NCBI RefSeq assembly: GCF_902859695.1
Contig: NZ_CADIJL010000002.1
Coordinates: 372,001-436,000 of the forward strand
From: Achromobacter ruhlandii
GTDB taxonomy: Bacteria > Pseudomonadota > Gammaproteobacteria > Burkholderiales > Burkholderiaceae_B
Reading direction: 5' to 3'
DNA length: 64,000 nt
This document shows, in pieces, positions 16,362 to 25,208 of the stretch (positions are counted from its first letter, which is position 1; the number at the start of each line of letters is the position of its first letter). The notes beneath the pieces are model-generated. The model did no database searches and was not told the origin of the DNA. It saw nothing but the letters and a program-made list of their open reading frames with translations. The position numbers were made by a program, and so were the translations under genes.

Positions 16362-17810
16362 ATGTCTCACGCTTTACCCGAATCCCTGCCGGCGGCTGGC
16401 GCCGGCCGCAGAGCCGCCTGGGGGCTGGCCGGCCTGGCGCTGTCCATGCTGCTGTCTTCCCTGGGCACCAGCAGCGCCAATGTCGGCCTGCCGACGCTGG
16501 CGCGGGCGCTGGATGCGCCGTTTTCGCAGGTGCAATGGGTGGTGCTGGCCTACCTGCTGGCGATCACTTCGTGCGTGGTGGGCGCGGGCCGGCTGGGCGA
16601 CATGGCGGGGCGGCGGCGCTTGCTGCTGGCCGGCATCGCGGTGTTCACGCTGGCGTCGGCGGCGTGCGGCCTGGCCGCCACGCTGGGGCAATTGGTGGCG
16701 GCGCGCGTGGCGCAAGGCATGGGGGCGGCAGTGATGATGGCGCTGACGATGGCGTTTGTCGGCGACCTGCTGCCCAAGGACAGGGCGGGCAGCGCCATGG
16801 GGCTGCTGGGCACCATGTCGGCGGTGGGCACGGCGCTGGGGCCGACGCTGGGCGGCGCCCTGATCGCCGGCCCGGGCTGGCGCGCCATTTTCCTGGTGAA
16901 CCTGCCGTTGGGCCTGGCGGCGATGGGGCTGGCCTACCGTCACCTGCCGGCCGACCGGCCGCGCGGCGGGCCGCCGACGCGCTTCGATCTGCGCGGCACG
17001 TTGCTGCTGGCGGCGGTGCTGGCGGCGTACGCGCTGGCCATGACGCTGGGGCGCGGCCGGTTCGGCGTGCTCAACGCCGCCCTGCTGCTGGGGGCCCTGG
17101 CCGGGGGCGGGCTGTTCCTGTGGGTCGAGGCGCGGACGCCGGCGCCGCTGCTGCGTCCGGCGCTGTTGCGGCGGCCGGGCCTGCGCGCGGGGCTGGCGGC
17201 CAACGCGCTGGTGTCGACGGTGATGATGGCGACGCTGGTGGTGGGGCCGTTCTACCTGACGCAGGCGCTGGGGCTGGGCGCGGCCGCGGCCGGGCTGGTG
17301 ATGTCGGCGGGGCCGGTGGTCAGCGCGCTGTGCGGCGTGCCGGCCGGGCGGCTGGTGGATCGCCTCGGCGCCGGCCGCGTCAGCCGTGCCGGGCTGGCGG
17401 CCGTCGCCGTGGGCGCGGCCTTGTTGGCGGCCGCGCCCGCCGCGTTCGGCGCGGCGGGCTATATCGCGCCGATCGCGCTGCTGACGGCGGGCTACGCCTC
17501 GTTCCAGGCGGCCAACAACACCGCGGTCATGGCCAGCATCGGCGCGGAGCAGCGCGGCCTGGTGGCGGGCATGCTGAACCTGTCGCGCAACCTGGGGTTG
17601 GTGACGGGCGCCTCGGTGATGGGAGCGGTGTTCGCGCTGGGCGCGGGCGAGGCGGACCTGGCGGCCGCGCCCGCGGCGGCGGTGGGGCGCGGCATGGCGG
17701 TGGCGTTCGGCGTGGCGGCGCTGCTGGGGGCGGGCGCGTGGCTGATCGCCTGGCGGGGCAGGAAGATTGAAGCGCGGGGGAGCGAGCATCGGCCGTCAGC
17801 ACGCGTCTGA
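16362..17810 (+). CDS. MFS drug transporter, DHA2 (14-helix) family
   Basis: 482 residues with about 14 membrane helices. Features of the DHA2/EmrB-QacA group: helix 1 LSMLLSSLGTSSANVGLPTLAR, motif A GRLGDMAGRRRLLL, ARVAQGMGAAVMMALTMAF, and the motif C region GTMSAVGTALGPTLGGALIAG. Probably a proton-driven exporter in the inner membrane. Regulation by the divergent LysR gene is likely. No membrane-fusion protein is adjacent, so it would not be a tripartite EmrAB system. Confidence 0.9.
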   Translation: MSHALPESLPAAGAGRRAAWGLAGLALSMLLSSLGTSSANVGLPTLARALDAPFSQVQWVVLAYLLAITSCVVGAGRLGDMAGRRRLLLAGIAVFTLASAACGLAATLGQLVAARVAQGMGAAVMMALTMAFVGDLLPKDRAGSAMGLLGTMSAVGTALGPTLGGALIAGPGWRAIFLVNLPLGLAAMGLAYRHLPADRPRGGPPTRFDLRGTLLLAAVLAAYALAMTLGRGRFGVLNAALLLGALAGGGLFLWVEARTPAPLLRPALLRRPGLRAGLAANALVSTVMMATLVVGPFYLTQALGLGAAAAGLVMSAGPVVSALCGVPAGRLVDRLGAGRVSRAGLAAVAVGAALLAAAPAAFGAAGYIAPIALLTAGYASFQAANNTAVMASIGAEQRGLVAGMLNLSRNLGLVTGASVMGAVFALGAGEADLAAAPAAAVGRGMAVAFGVAALLGAGAWLIAWRGRKIEARGSEHRPSARV

Positions 17811-17827
17811 CGGATCTGCCCGGCCCG

Positions 17828-18421
17828 CTAGGCCGCGCCCGTCAGGCGCAGTATCCACCACGCCAGTCCCAGCGCCACGGTGATCAACACGATGCGGCGC
17901 AGACCGCCGGCGCCGCGCGGCACCGCGCCGGGCGCGGGCGCTTCCGTGACGCGCGGGGCGGACTCGGCATGCGGGGTGGGTGTTGCAGCGGGCGTCACGC
18001 TGCGCACATCAGGGATGTCCGTTTCCATGATGAATTCCGGTTTGCCGGCTGTGCGCGGCGCGCCCGGTCCCGCCAGGCCACCGATGTCTATGCCGGCATC
18101 GCGCAGCGCGTCCCACAGGCCGCTGTCGTTCAGCCCATGGCGCACCGCTTCGATGCGTTCGCGGTCGGCCCGTGGCACCGCCTCCAGGCTGTCGTAACGC
18201 TGGCCATTCACCGTGACCACGCCGTCCTTGATCTCGACCTGGAAGGGGCCGTCGGCGTCGTCGCCTGCGTAGCGCCACTGTTCGCTGACGTGCATCCGCG
18301 CGCCGTCGCCTGCGCGGCGCATTGCCTCCACGGCATCACCCGCGTCGGTCGGCGGGTTGCCTGACATCGACCAACCGCGGGTGGTGGTCGAACTGCGCCA
18401 GGTTTTGCTTTTTTCCGTCAT
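17828..18421 (-). CDS. Unknown protein with a C-terminal membrane anchor
   Basis: 197 residues from ATG 18421. The N-terminal 130 residues are soluble and acidic, with repeated short strands (PFQVEIKDGVVTVNGQRYDSL) and a helix (LWDALRDAGIDIGG). A Pro/Thr/Ala linker precedes a single hydrophobic segment, RIVLITVALGLAWWILRL, near the end, so it is probably a tail-anchored inner-membrane protein. I do not recognise a family. It converges with the DHA2 transporter gene. Confidence 0.6.
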   Translation of the reverse strand: MTEKSKTWRSSTTTRGWSMSGNPPTDAGDAVEAMRRAGDGARMHVSEQWRYAGDDADGPFQVEIKDGVVTVNGQRYDSLEAVPRADRERIEAVRHGLNDSGLWDALRDAGIDIGGLAGPGAPRTAGKPEFIMETDIPDVRSVTPAATPTPHAESAPRVTEAPAPGAVPRGAGGLRRIVLITVALGLAWWILRLTGAA

Positions 18422-18780
18422 CGAATCGTTTCCGTGAGTAACGTTTGTTATCGGGCTGGGCGCGGCTCCGTGGCGGCCGCAGGCGGACTGCGCACTATAC
18501 GGACGTGGTGCAGTCCTGAATTCGTCTGACAGTGTCCTTAATGCAAAAGTAAATCCCGAGTCAAGAAAATCGATCTGATCCGGTCGGAACAGCAGATCAG
18601 TTGGTCTGAAAAGCGCATAATGAGGGCCACCTTTCCTTGCGTCCCTTTTCAAGGATAGGTCTGCTTTTCAGTAACGAAGAAGAGCGTGTTGTCACCAGGG
18701 CGCGGCCCGGCAGTTCGTGTTTCCAGGAGTGCATGTGCGGCTGTGCGCCAGGACGACTTGGAATTTTCACGGAGATGTCT
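18422..18780. other. Promoter-bearing gap before the dehydrogenase operon
   Basis: About 360 bases, less GC-rich than the neighbours, between a leftward and a rightward gene. It should contain both promoters. No coding sequence is supported. The ribosome site GGAG at 18771-18774 decides the start of the next gene at 18781 rather than ATG 18775. Confidence 0.5.
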
Positions 18781-19494
18781 ATGACACAAGATGCAAAGCC
18801 GCGCAGGCGGTTTCTGCAGGCGCTGGCCATCGTGCCCGCGTCGACGCTGGCGGTGGGCGTGGCCGCGACGGGCTGTACCAACGCCGCCGACGGCGGCGCG
18901 GCCCGCTCGGCCAAGGCCTACGAGCCCACCTACTTCACCAAGCCCGAATGGAACTTCATCGTGGCCGCGGTCGATCACCTGATCCCCGCGGACCAGTACG
19001 GCCCCGGCGCCATCGAGGCCGGCGTGCCGGAGTTCATCGACCGCCAGATGGAAACGCCGTATGGCCACGGCAAGCTCTGGTACATGCAGGGGCCGTTCCA
19101 TCCCGACGTGGCGCCGGAACTCGGCTACCAGTTGAACCAGAATCCGCGCGAGGTCTACCGCCACGGCATCGAGGCCTGTGACGCGTGGTGCAAGAAGACC
19201 CACGGCAAGGTCTTCGCCGAACTCGATAAGCCCCTGCAGGAACAGATCCTGAAGGACCTGCAGGCCGGCAAGATCGAGTTCGACGCTGTCCCCGCCAAGA
19301 CCTTCTTCAGCTTCCTGCTGGGCAACACCAAGGAAGGCTTCTTCGCCGACCCGATGTACGGCGGCAACAAGAACATGGTGGGCTGGAAGATGGTGGGATT
19401 CCCGGGCGCGCGCGGCGACTACATGGACTGGGTCGACCAGCCCAACGTCAAGTATCCCTACGGGCCCGTGTCGATTTCCGGGGAAAAGGGGTAA
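18781..19494 (+). CDS. Gluconate 2-dehydrogenase-type gamma (small) subunit, Tat-exported
   Basis: 237 residues from ATG 18781 (6 bases after GGAG). The N-terminus carries a twin-arginine signal, RRRFLQALAIV, with a possible lipobox ending in Cys (AATGC). The body matches the gluconate-dehydrogenase subunit 3 family: EPTYFTKPEWNFIVAAVDHLIPAD and YMDWVDQPNVKYPYGP at the end. This subunit folds with the GMC flavoprotein and carries it through the Tat pathway to the periplasm. It is the first gene of a three-gene operon; the next starts 3 bases after its stop. Confidence 0.9.
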   Translation: MTQDAKPRRRFLQALAIVPASTLAVGVAATGCTNAADGGAARSAKAYEPTYFTKPEWNFIVAAVDHLIPADQYGPGAIEAGVPEFIDRQMETPYGHGKLWYMQGPFHPDVAPELGYQLNQNPREVYRHGIEACDAWCKKTHGKVFAELDKPLQEQILKDLQAGKIEFDAVPAKTFFSFLLGNTKEGFFADPMYGGNKNMVGWKMVGFPGARGDYMDWVDQPNVKYPYGPVSISGEKG

Positions 19495-19497
19495 GCG

Positions 19498-21273
19498 ATG
19501 GCGATCAAGAAAGACAAAGTGGACGCGGTGCTGGTGGGCTTCGGCTGGACTGGCGCGATCCTGGGCCAGGAGCTGACCGAAGCCGGCCTGCACGTGCTGG
19601 CGCTGGAACGCGGCGCCATGCAGGACACCCCCAAGGACGCGGAGTATCCCAAGGTGCTCGACGAGCTGGCGTACTCCGTGCGCGGCAAGCTGTTCCAGGA
19701 CCTGTCCAAGGAGACGGTGACGATACGGCATGGCGTGGACGACGTGGCCGTGCCGTATCGCCAGAATGGCTCCTTCCTGCTGGGCACGGGCGTGGGCGGC
19801 GCGGGCTTTCACTGGAACGGCATGCACTACCGCGTGCTGCCCGAGGAACTGGAACTGCGCACCCGCTACGAAACGCGCTACGGCAAGAACTTCATTCCCG
19901 AGGGCATGACGATCCAGGACTTCGGCGTCACCTACGACGAGCTGGAACCGTACTTCACCAAGTTCGAGTACGTCTGCGGCACCTCGGGCAAGGCCGGCAA
20001 CCTGAACGGCCAGATCGTCGAGGGCGGCAACCCGCTGGAAGGCAAGCGCAGCAAGGAATTCCCGCTGCCGCCGCTGGCCACCACCTACGGCGCCCAGCTG
20101 TTCGACAAGGCCGCGCGCGAAGTGGGCTTCCATCCGTATCCGGCGCCCGCGGCCAACGCCTCCGGCCCGTACACCAACCCGTACGGCGTGCGCCTGGGTC
20201 CCTGTAATTTCTGCGGCTTCTGCGAGAACTACGGCTGCTACATGTATTCGAAGGCCTCGCCGCAGACCACCATCCTGCCGGTGCTGCTGAAAAAGCCCAA
20301 CTTCGAACTGCGCACCCATTCGCACGTCATCAAGGTCAACCTCGATTCGACCGGCAAGAAGGCCGTCGGCGTGACCTACATCGACGCGCAGGGCCGCGAG
20401 ATCGAGCAGCCCGCCGACCTGGTGATCCTGTCGGCCTACCAGATGCACAACGTGCGCCTGCTGCTGCTGTCGGGCATCGGCAAGCCCTACGATCCCAAGA
20501 CCAACGAAGGCGTGGTCGGCAAGAATTACGCCTACCAGATGAACGGCGCGGTCAACGTGCTGCTGCCCAAGGGCACCCAGCTCAATCCGTTCGTCGGCAC
20601 CGGCGCCGGCGGCGTCGGCATGGATGACCTGAACGGCGACCAGTTCGACCACGGCCCGCTCGGCTTCATCGGCGGCGCCAGCATCCGTCACATCCGCTAC
20701 GGCGGCCGTCCCATCAAGATGACGCCCACCACGCCCGGCACGCCGTCCTGGGGCACCGCGTGGAAGGCCGGCGTGCAGGATGCCTACCAGCGCTACATGA
20801 CCATCGGCATCTCCGGCTCGGTGATGTCGTACCGCGACGCCTACCTGTCGCTGGACCCGACCTACAAGGACAGCTTCGGCCAGCCCCTGCTGCGCATGAC
20901 GTTCGATTGGCACGACAATGAATTCGACATGCTCGGCCACATGGGCAACAAGATGGAGGAAGTGGCCAAGGCCATGAAGCCGGAGAAGCACTTCGTCGCC
21001 GTGCGCAAGAAGGGCGCGCGCTACGACACCCGGGTCTACCAGAGCACGCACAACACCGGCGGCGCCATCATGGGGGCCAATCCCAAGGAAAGCGTGGTCA
21101 ACAAGTACCTGCAAAGCTGGGACGTGCCCAACGTGTTCGTGATGGGCGCCTGCGTGTTCCCGCAGAACATGGGCTACAACCCGACCGGTCTGGTGGGCGC
21201 GCTGGCGTACTGGGCCGCGCAGGCGATCCGCGACCAGTACCTGAAGAACCCCGGCCCGCTGGTCCAGGCGTAA
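19498..21273 (+). CDS. GMC-family FAD dehydrogenase, gluconate/2-ketogluconate dehydrogenase large subunit
   Basis: 591 residues. FAD-binding Rossmann motif near the N-terminus (VLVGFGWTGAILGQEL, then LALERG), GVGGAGFHWNG for the FAD-adjacent loop, and the C-terminal GMC catalytic region with His in STHNTGGAIMG and Asn in NPTGLVGALAYWAAQAIR. A Cys-rich segment, GPCNFCGFCENYGC, is typical of this membrane-bound dehydrogenase group and likely binds an iron-sulfur cluster. Electrons pass to the triheme cytochrome encoded next. The polyol or aldonate substrate cannot be fixed from sequence. Confidence 0.9.
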   Translation: MAIKKDKVDAVLVGFGWTGAILGQELTEAGLHVLALERGAMQDTPKDAEYPKVLDELAYSVRGKLFQDLSKETVTIRHGVDDVAVPYRQNGSFLLGTGVGGAGFHWNGMHYRVLPEELELRTRYETRYGKNFIPEGMTIQDFGVTYDELEPYFTKFEYVCGTSGKAGNLNGQIVEGGNPLEGKRSKEFPLPPLATTYGAQLFDKAAREVGFHPYPAPAANASGPYTNPYGVRLGPCNFCGFCENYGCYMYSKASPQTTILPVLLKKPNFELRTHSHVIKVNLDSTGKKAVGVTYIDAQGREIEQPADLVILSAYQMHNVRLLLLSGIGKPYDPKTNEGVVGKNYAYQMNGAVNVLLPKGTQLNPFVGTGAGGVGMDDLNGDQFDHGPLGFIGGASIRHIRYGGRPIKMTPTTPGTPSWGTAWKAGVQDAYQRYMTIGISGSVMSYRDAYLSLDPTYKDSFGQPLLRMTFDWHDNEFDMLGHMGNKMEEVAKAMKPEKHFVAVRKKGARYDTRVYQSTHNTGGAIMGANPKESVVNKYLQSWDVPNVFVMGACVFPQNMGYNPTGLVGALAYWAAQAIRDQYLKNPGPLVQA

Positions 21274-21283
21274 GGAGCCGACA

Positions 21284-22600
21284 ATGATGAAGAAAACCAT
21301 TGTTGCCGCGCTCTCGATCCTGGCTTGCGGCTCCGGCTGGGCCGCCGATGGCACGCCCGCCACCGCGGATGCGCAGTTGATCAAGCAGGGCGAATACCTG
21401 TCGCGCGCCGGCGACTGTATCGCCTGCCACACCGCCAGGGACGGCAAGCCGTTCGCTGGCGGCCTGGGCATCGAGTCGCCGCTGGGCACGATCTATTCCA
21501 CCAACATCACGCCCGACAAGGACACGGGCATCGGCAACTACACGCTGGAGGACTTCGACCGCGCCGTGCGCCATGGCGTGGCCAAGGACGGCCATTCGCT
21601 GTATCCGGCCATGCCGTATACCGCCTACGCCAAGGTCACGCCGGATGACGTCAAGGCCCTGTACGCCTACTTCATGCACGGCGTCGAGCCGGTCAAGCAG
21701 GCCAACAAGGACACGGACATCACCTGGCCGCTGTCGATGCGCTGGCCGCTGGGCGTGTGGCGCTGGATGTTCGCGCCCGACGTGGCCACCGCGCCGGTCA
21801 CCGCCACCCCCGCCAACGACGCGGACAAGCAGGCGCTGCTGCGCGGCCAATACCTGGTCGAAGGGCTGGGCCACTGCAGCACCTGCCACACCCCGCGCGG
21901 CTTCGCGCTGCAGGAAAAGGCGCTGACCGACGCCGACGGCTCGGCCTTCCTGTCCGGCGGCGTGGTCGAAGGCTGGCTCGCGAAGAACCTGCGCGGCGAC
22001 ATGGCCGACGGCCTGGGCAGCTGGAGCAAGGAAGACATCGCCGCTTTCCTCAAGTCCGGTCGCAACGGCCATTCGGCCGCGTTCGGCGGCATGGCGCAGG
22101 TGGTGCAGGACAGCACCCAGCACCTGACCGACGCCGACGTCAACGCCATCGCGGTGTATCTGAAGAGCCTGCCGCCGGTGAACAAGAACGCCACCCAGCC
22201 GCTCGCCTACAACGACACCGTGGCGCAGGCCCTGCGCAGCGGCAAGGATACGAGCGACGGCGCGATGACGTTCCTGAACAACTGCGCGGCCTGCCACCGC
22301 AGCACCGGCAAGGGCTACGCGGAAACCTTCCCGCAGCTGGCGCTGAGCTCGACGGTGAACTCGGCCGATCCCGCGTCGCTGATCCACATCGTGCTCAAGG
22401 GCGCGCAGATGCCGGGCACCTCGGCCGCGCCGACGGCGTATGCGATGCCGGGCTTCGACTGGCGCCTGACCGACAAGGAAGTCGCCGACGTGGTGACCTT
22501 CGTGCGTTCAAGCTGGGGCAACCAGGGCGCGGCGGTGAGCGCGTCGGACGTGGCCAAGGTGCGCAAGGACGTGGGCGCGGCCAAGGCACCGGCGCGCTAA
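21284..22600 (+). CDS. Triheme c-type cytochrome subunit of the GMC dehydrogenase
   Basis: 438 residues. Signal peptide to residue 20, then three haem-c motifs: CIACH (45-49), CSTCH and CAACH, each in a separate cytochrome domain, as in gluconate, fructose and alcohol dehydrogenase cytochrome subunits. The first domain shows FAGGLGIESPLGTIYSTNITPD, a family signature. It accepts electrons from the flavoprotein and passes them to ubiquinone at the periplasmic face. It starts 10 bases after the flavoprotein stop, with AAGGAG upstream, and is followed by a strong terminator. Confidence 0.92.
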   Translation: MMKKTIVAALSILACGSGWAADGTPATADAQLIKQGEYLSRAGDCIACHTARDGKPFAGGLGIESPLGTIYSTNITPDKDTGIGNYTLEDFDRAVRHGVAKDGHSLYPAMPYTAYAKVTPDDVKALYAYFMHGVEPVKQANKDTDITWPLSMRWPLGVWRWMFAPDVATAPVTATPANDADKQALLRGQYLVEGLGHCSTCHTPRGFALQEKALTDADGSAFLSGGVVEGWLAKNLRGDMADGLGSWSKEDIAAFLKSGRNGHSAAFGGMAQVVQDSTQHLTDADVNAIAVYLKSLPPVNKNATQPLAYNDTVAQALRSGKDTSDGAMTFLNNCAACHRSTGKGYAETFPQLALSSTVNSADPASLIHIVLKGAQMPGTSAAPTAYAMPGFDWRLTDKEVADVVTFVRSSWGNQGAAVSASDVAKVRKDVGAAKAPAR

Positions 22601-22644
22601 TCGCGCTGCCGTGGGCCGGCCGGCCCGCGGCGCCCCGATGGGAT

Positions 22645-22671
22645 TCGCCCGCTTCGGCGGGCGATTTTTTT
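22645..22671 (+). terminator. Intrinsic terminator of the GMC dehydrogenase operon
   Basis: Perfect 8-base stem TCGCCCGC / GCGGGCGA closed by a TTCG tetraloop and followed by seven Ts (22665-22671), 44 bases after the cytochrome stop. This is the clearest terminator in the window. Confidence 0.92.
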
Positions 22672-22839
22672 GGCCTGGGGAAGGGCGGGCGCGTGGGCGC
22701 GACGGTCCGTGCCCCGCGCGTCGCGCGCTGGCGTTATCGCGTAGACTCCAAGCCGCGTCGTTGGTCATGCCGGCGCCGCGAATTTGTCCGACGTCGCCGG
22801 GTGTGGCGAACCTTTATACCTCCTGGAGAATTTCCCACC

Positions 22840-23511
22840 ATGATGCGTCCTCTGCTCTTGGCGGCATCGCTGGCCGTGGCCGGCAGCGCCACGGCGGCAC
22901 CTTCCTTCAACTGCGCCAAGGCCGCCACGCCAGTCGAGAAAGCGATTTGCGCCAACCCGGCGCTGGCGGACCAGGATGCGGCGATCGCGCGGCAATACAA
23001 GGATGTGCGGGACAAGCTGGATGCCGAAGCGGCCAAGTCGCTGACCGCCGATCAACGCTATTTCCTGGGCATGCGGGACAGGGTCTATGAGCAGCCTTTC
23101 ACGCACAGCACGCCCGCCAAGGAAATGGCCGCCTTCATGCGGGCGCGCCTGGCTTTGTTAAAGGCCATCAATCCGCATCCGGCCGCCGGCTTCATCGGCA
23201 AGTGGCGCAACATCGAGGGCGAGATCGAGATCACGCAGGGCACCAACGGCGAGCTGGCCGTGGCGGTCAATTCGTGGATGCCTTACTACGGCAATTGGGT
23301 CTGCGACCTGAGCGGCAATGCGGTGGTCGATGGCGACAGCCTGAAAGTGACCTACCAGGACGGTCCGCCCTGGGTCGTGACGCTGACGCGGCGCGGCGCC
23401 GTGCTGGTGGCGCGCCAAACGGCGCCTGCTGGCTCCCCCGACGACGGCTCGGGTCCGCCTTTCTGCGGCCGCAATGGCGGCGTGGCCGGCGACTGGTTCG
23501 CGGCGCGCTGA
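22840..23511 (+). CDS. Exported LprI/DUF1311-like protein
   Basis: 223 residues from ATG 22840, with GGAGAA upstream. Signal peptide of about 20 residues (AATSA-type cut before PSFNC). The first 90 mature residues match the lysozyme-inhibitor LprI-like (DUF1311) pattern: FNCAKAATPVEKAICANPALADQDAAIARQYK, with paired Cys. The remainder is beta-rich with two further Cys-containing strands (WVCDLSGNAVVDGDSL; PPFCGRNGG). Members are periplasmic; some inhibit lysozyme, most are uncharacterised. Confidence 0.75.
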   Translation: MMRPLLLAASLAVAGSATAAPSFNCAKAATPVEKAICANPALADQDAAIARQYKDVRDKLDAEAAKSLTADQRYFLGMRDRVYEQPFTHSTPAKEMAAFMRARLALLKAINPHPAAGFIGKWRNIEGEIEITQGTNGELAVAVNSWMPYYGNWVCDLSGNAVVDGDSLKVTYQDGPPWVVTLTRRGAVLVARQTAPAGSPDDGSGPPFCGRNGGVAGDWFAAR

Positions 23512-23525
23512 CGCGCCCCGCAGGC

Positions 23526-23768
23526 TCACTGGCGATTGATCAGGTTCTGCGTGTCCTGGATGAACCAGGGCAGGTTCAGGCGTTCTCCCTCGCCGGTCTG
23601 GATGTTCAGGCGTTGGCCCGGGGCGCTGGTCGTGCCCTGCGTGGCCGCGGGCGGGCGGCTGCGATAGTCCAGGTCCGTGCCGCGCGCCGGCGGGTTGGCG
23701 CAGGCGGCGAGCGACGCGCACGTGATCGCGGCCAGGATCGGGCGCAGTGCCAGGCGAAGGGTAGTCAT
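23526..23768 (-). CDS. Small lipoprotein
   Basis: 80 residues from ATG 23768. A short positive N-terminus and hydrophobic stretch end in the lipobox LAAC (ITCASLAAC), followed by a polar mature part of about 54 residues ending in WFIQDTQNLINRQ. Proteins of this size and form are usually anchored in the outer membrane. Function not recognised. It converges with the LprI-like gene, 14 bases apart. Confidence 0.65.
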   Translation of the reverse strand: MTTLRLALRPILAAITCASLAACANPPARGTDLDYRSRPPAATQGTTSAPGQRLNIQTGEGERLNLPWFIQDTQNLINRQ

Positions 23769-23859
23769 GATGCGGGGTTCCTGCGGGTGGCACGGGCCGG
23801 CGTGCCGGACGATGAAGGCCTCTGGGGCATACCTTACTCGCAATCCGCGCGGCATGTGG

Positions 23860-24375
23860 TTACACCGGCCGCTCGTAGCGGCGCGCCTGCACCTCGATAC
23901 CGCCGATCCGGTCGCTTTCGGTGCCGGTGTTGCGCCAGCCTTGCCGCTCGTAGAAGTCGATGGCGCGGGTGTTGCCTTCCAGCGCATACAGATACAGCCG
24001 CGATGCGCCGCGGGCGCGGGCCCAGGCCTCAGCGCGCGCCACCATGAGCTTGCCGGCGCCGGTGCCCTGGTAGGGCGGCAGCACGTGCAGGTTGTCCAGC
24101 AGCACCTCGCCGGGATGGTCGCGTTCCTGCTTGACACAGACAAAGCCGATCGGCTGGCCGTCCTGCTCGGCGATGAATACGGCCTGCGCATCGGTGTCGG
24201 CGTCGCGCATCCGGTCCTGCCAGTGGACCATGCGGTCATCGGCCAGGCCGGCGTCGAGAAAGCCGTCGGGCAGCAGGCCGCGATAGGTGACGGCCCAACT
24301 GGCCGCGTGCATGGCGGCGATGGCGTCGGCATCGCGGGCGGTGGCCTGGCGCAGGGTGACGGGAGGGCGGGACAT
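23860..24375 (-). CDS. GNAT-family N-acetyltransferase
   Basis: 171 residues. The acetyl-CoA motif is LHVLPPYQGTGAGKLMVARA (Q-G-T-G-A-G), and the C-terminal strand-helix LYLYALEGNTRAIDFYERQGW is classical for GNAT proteins. The N-terminus TLRQATARDADAIAAMHAASW is the usual first strand and helix. The acceptor is unknown. It is divergent from the leader-peptide unit at 24473, with about 97 bases between. Confidence 0.88.
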   Translation of the reverse strand: MSRPPVTLRQATARDADAIAAMHAASWAVTYRGLLPDGFLDAGLADDRMVHWQDRMRDADTDAQAVFIAEQDGQPIGFVCVKQERDHPGEVLLDNLHVLPPYQGTGAGKLMVARAEAWARARGASRLYLYALEGNTRAIDFYERQGWRNTGTESDRIGGIEVQARRYERPV

Positions 24376-24472
24376 GGTTCCTTTGTCGCGGCAGGGTGGG
24401 AGGCGGCCCGGCGCCGCGATGATTCGTTCGCCGCAGTTTGACAGGTTTGGCGCCGTCCAGCATCATCGTGCC

Positions 24473-24535
24473 ATGAACCGGCCGCAACTCTCGTTCGCCC
24501 TGATTATTACCCTCGTTGGGACCACGGTGGGTTAG
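24473..24535 (+). CDS. Candidate 20-residue leader peptide, rich in Ile, Leu, Val and Thr
   Basis: ATG 24473 to TAG 24535. The second half reads ALIITLVGTTVG: two Ile, three Leu/Val and three Thr codons within twelve, the composition expected of an amino-acid-controlled attenuation leader. It ends inside the antiterminator arm and is followed 25 bases later by an intrinsic terminator (see 24526-24582). No clear ribosome site was identified, which lowers confidence. A conventional biosynthetic operon is not present downstream; the next gene is a small P-loop ATPase. Confidence 0.5.
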   Translation: MNRPQLSFALIITLVGTTVG

Positions 24536-24582
24536 CGCGCGTCGGATCATCGCGACATCAACCCGCCACCGGCGGGTTTTTT
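24526..24582 (+). promoter_or_regulatory. Attenuator: terminator hairpin with an alternative antiterminator pairing
   Basis: Terminator stem AACCCGCC / GGCGGGTT (24560-24567, 24571-24578) with a 3-base loop and a run of Ts to 24582. The segment GGTGGGTT at 24526-24533, which overlaps the last codons of the leader peptide, can pair with the same AACCCGCC arm (seven Watson-Crick pairs and one G-U). Ribosome position on the leader could therefore choose between terminator and antiterminator. The pairing was found by eye; energies were not computed. Confidence 0.6.
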
Positions 24583-24619
24583 GTTGGCCCGCCGGCTGGC
24601 TCTTTCCCGAGGCAGTCCA

Positions 24620-25132
24620 ATGCAATCGCACCCGTCCAACCCACCCCACTTTCCCCCGCCGCTGCTGCACTTCCTGTGCGGCAAGATCGGCGCCGGCAAA
24701 TCCACCCTGGCGGCCCGGCTGGCCGCGCAACCCGGCACGCTGCTGATCAGCGAGGATGCCTGGCTGGCGGCGCTGTATCCGGGCGAGATCCGCGAGGTGG
24801 CGGACTACGCGCGCTGCGCCGGGCGCTTGCGCGATGCCATGGGCGCGCACGTCGCCGCGCTGGTCGGGGCGGGGCTGTCGGTGGTGCTGGACTTTCCGGC
24901 CAACACCCGCGCCAGCCGCGCCTGGCTGCGCCAGGTGGCCGAGGCCGCCGGTTGCCGCCACCAGCTGCATTTCCTGGACCTGCCCGACGCGGTATGCAAG
25001 GCGCGGCTGCGCGCCCGCAACGAATCCGGCACCCATCCGTTCACCACCAGCGACGCGCAGTATGACGCCATCACGGCGTATTTCGTGGCGCCGCAGGACG
25101 ATGAGGGCTTCGAGATCGTGCGCCACGGATAG
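24620..25132 (+). CDS. Small P-loop ATPase/kinase (AAA_33 family)
   Basis: 170 residues from ATG 24620, with GAGG upstream just beyond the attenuator. Walker A is CGKIGAGKSTLAARL (residues 20-34); DFPANTRASRAWL supplies the second acidic site and the lid carries RLRARNESGTH. This resembles predicted kinases of the zeta-toxin/chloramphenicol-phosphotransferase-like group that act on small molecules, but the substrate is unknown. Its position behind a leader peptide and terminator suggests expression tied to amino-acid supply. Confidence 0.75.
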   Translation: MQSHPSNPPHFPPPLLHFLCGKIGAGKSTLAARLAAQPGTLLISEDAWLAALYPGEIREVADYARCAGRLRDAMGAHVAALVGAGLSVVLDFPANTRASRAWLRQVAEAAGCRHQLHFLDLPDAVCKARLRARNESGTHPFTTSDAQYDAITAYFVAPQDDEGFEIVRHG

Positions 25133-25176
25133 GTACTTGCCGAGGCTTCCACGGGCGGGGCGGCCTGCTATGATTA

Positions 25177-25192
25177 CTGGATAAATACCCAG
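25177..25192. promoter_or_regulatory. Candidate LexA (SOS) box
   Basis: CTGGATAAATACCCAG keeps the CTG-N10-CAG frame of the LexA consensus with an A/T-rich core, 12 of 16 positions agreeing with CTGTATATATATACAG by eye. It begins 3 bases after a TATGAT -10-like hexamer (25169-25174) and ends 16 bases before the FAN1-like start codon, where a bound repressor would block transcription. Confidence 0.6.
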
Positions 25193-25208
25193 CTATCCGT
25201 TTCGGCCG

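Noticed and set aside
18649..21489. A very long open frame on the minus strand across the dehydrogenase operon
   Set aside because: It is the antisense shadow of three well-supported genes with family motifs and Tat/haem signals; its translation is rich in Arg, His and Gly, has no ribosome site and no recognisable domain.
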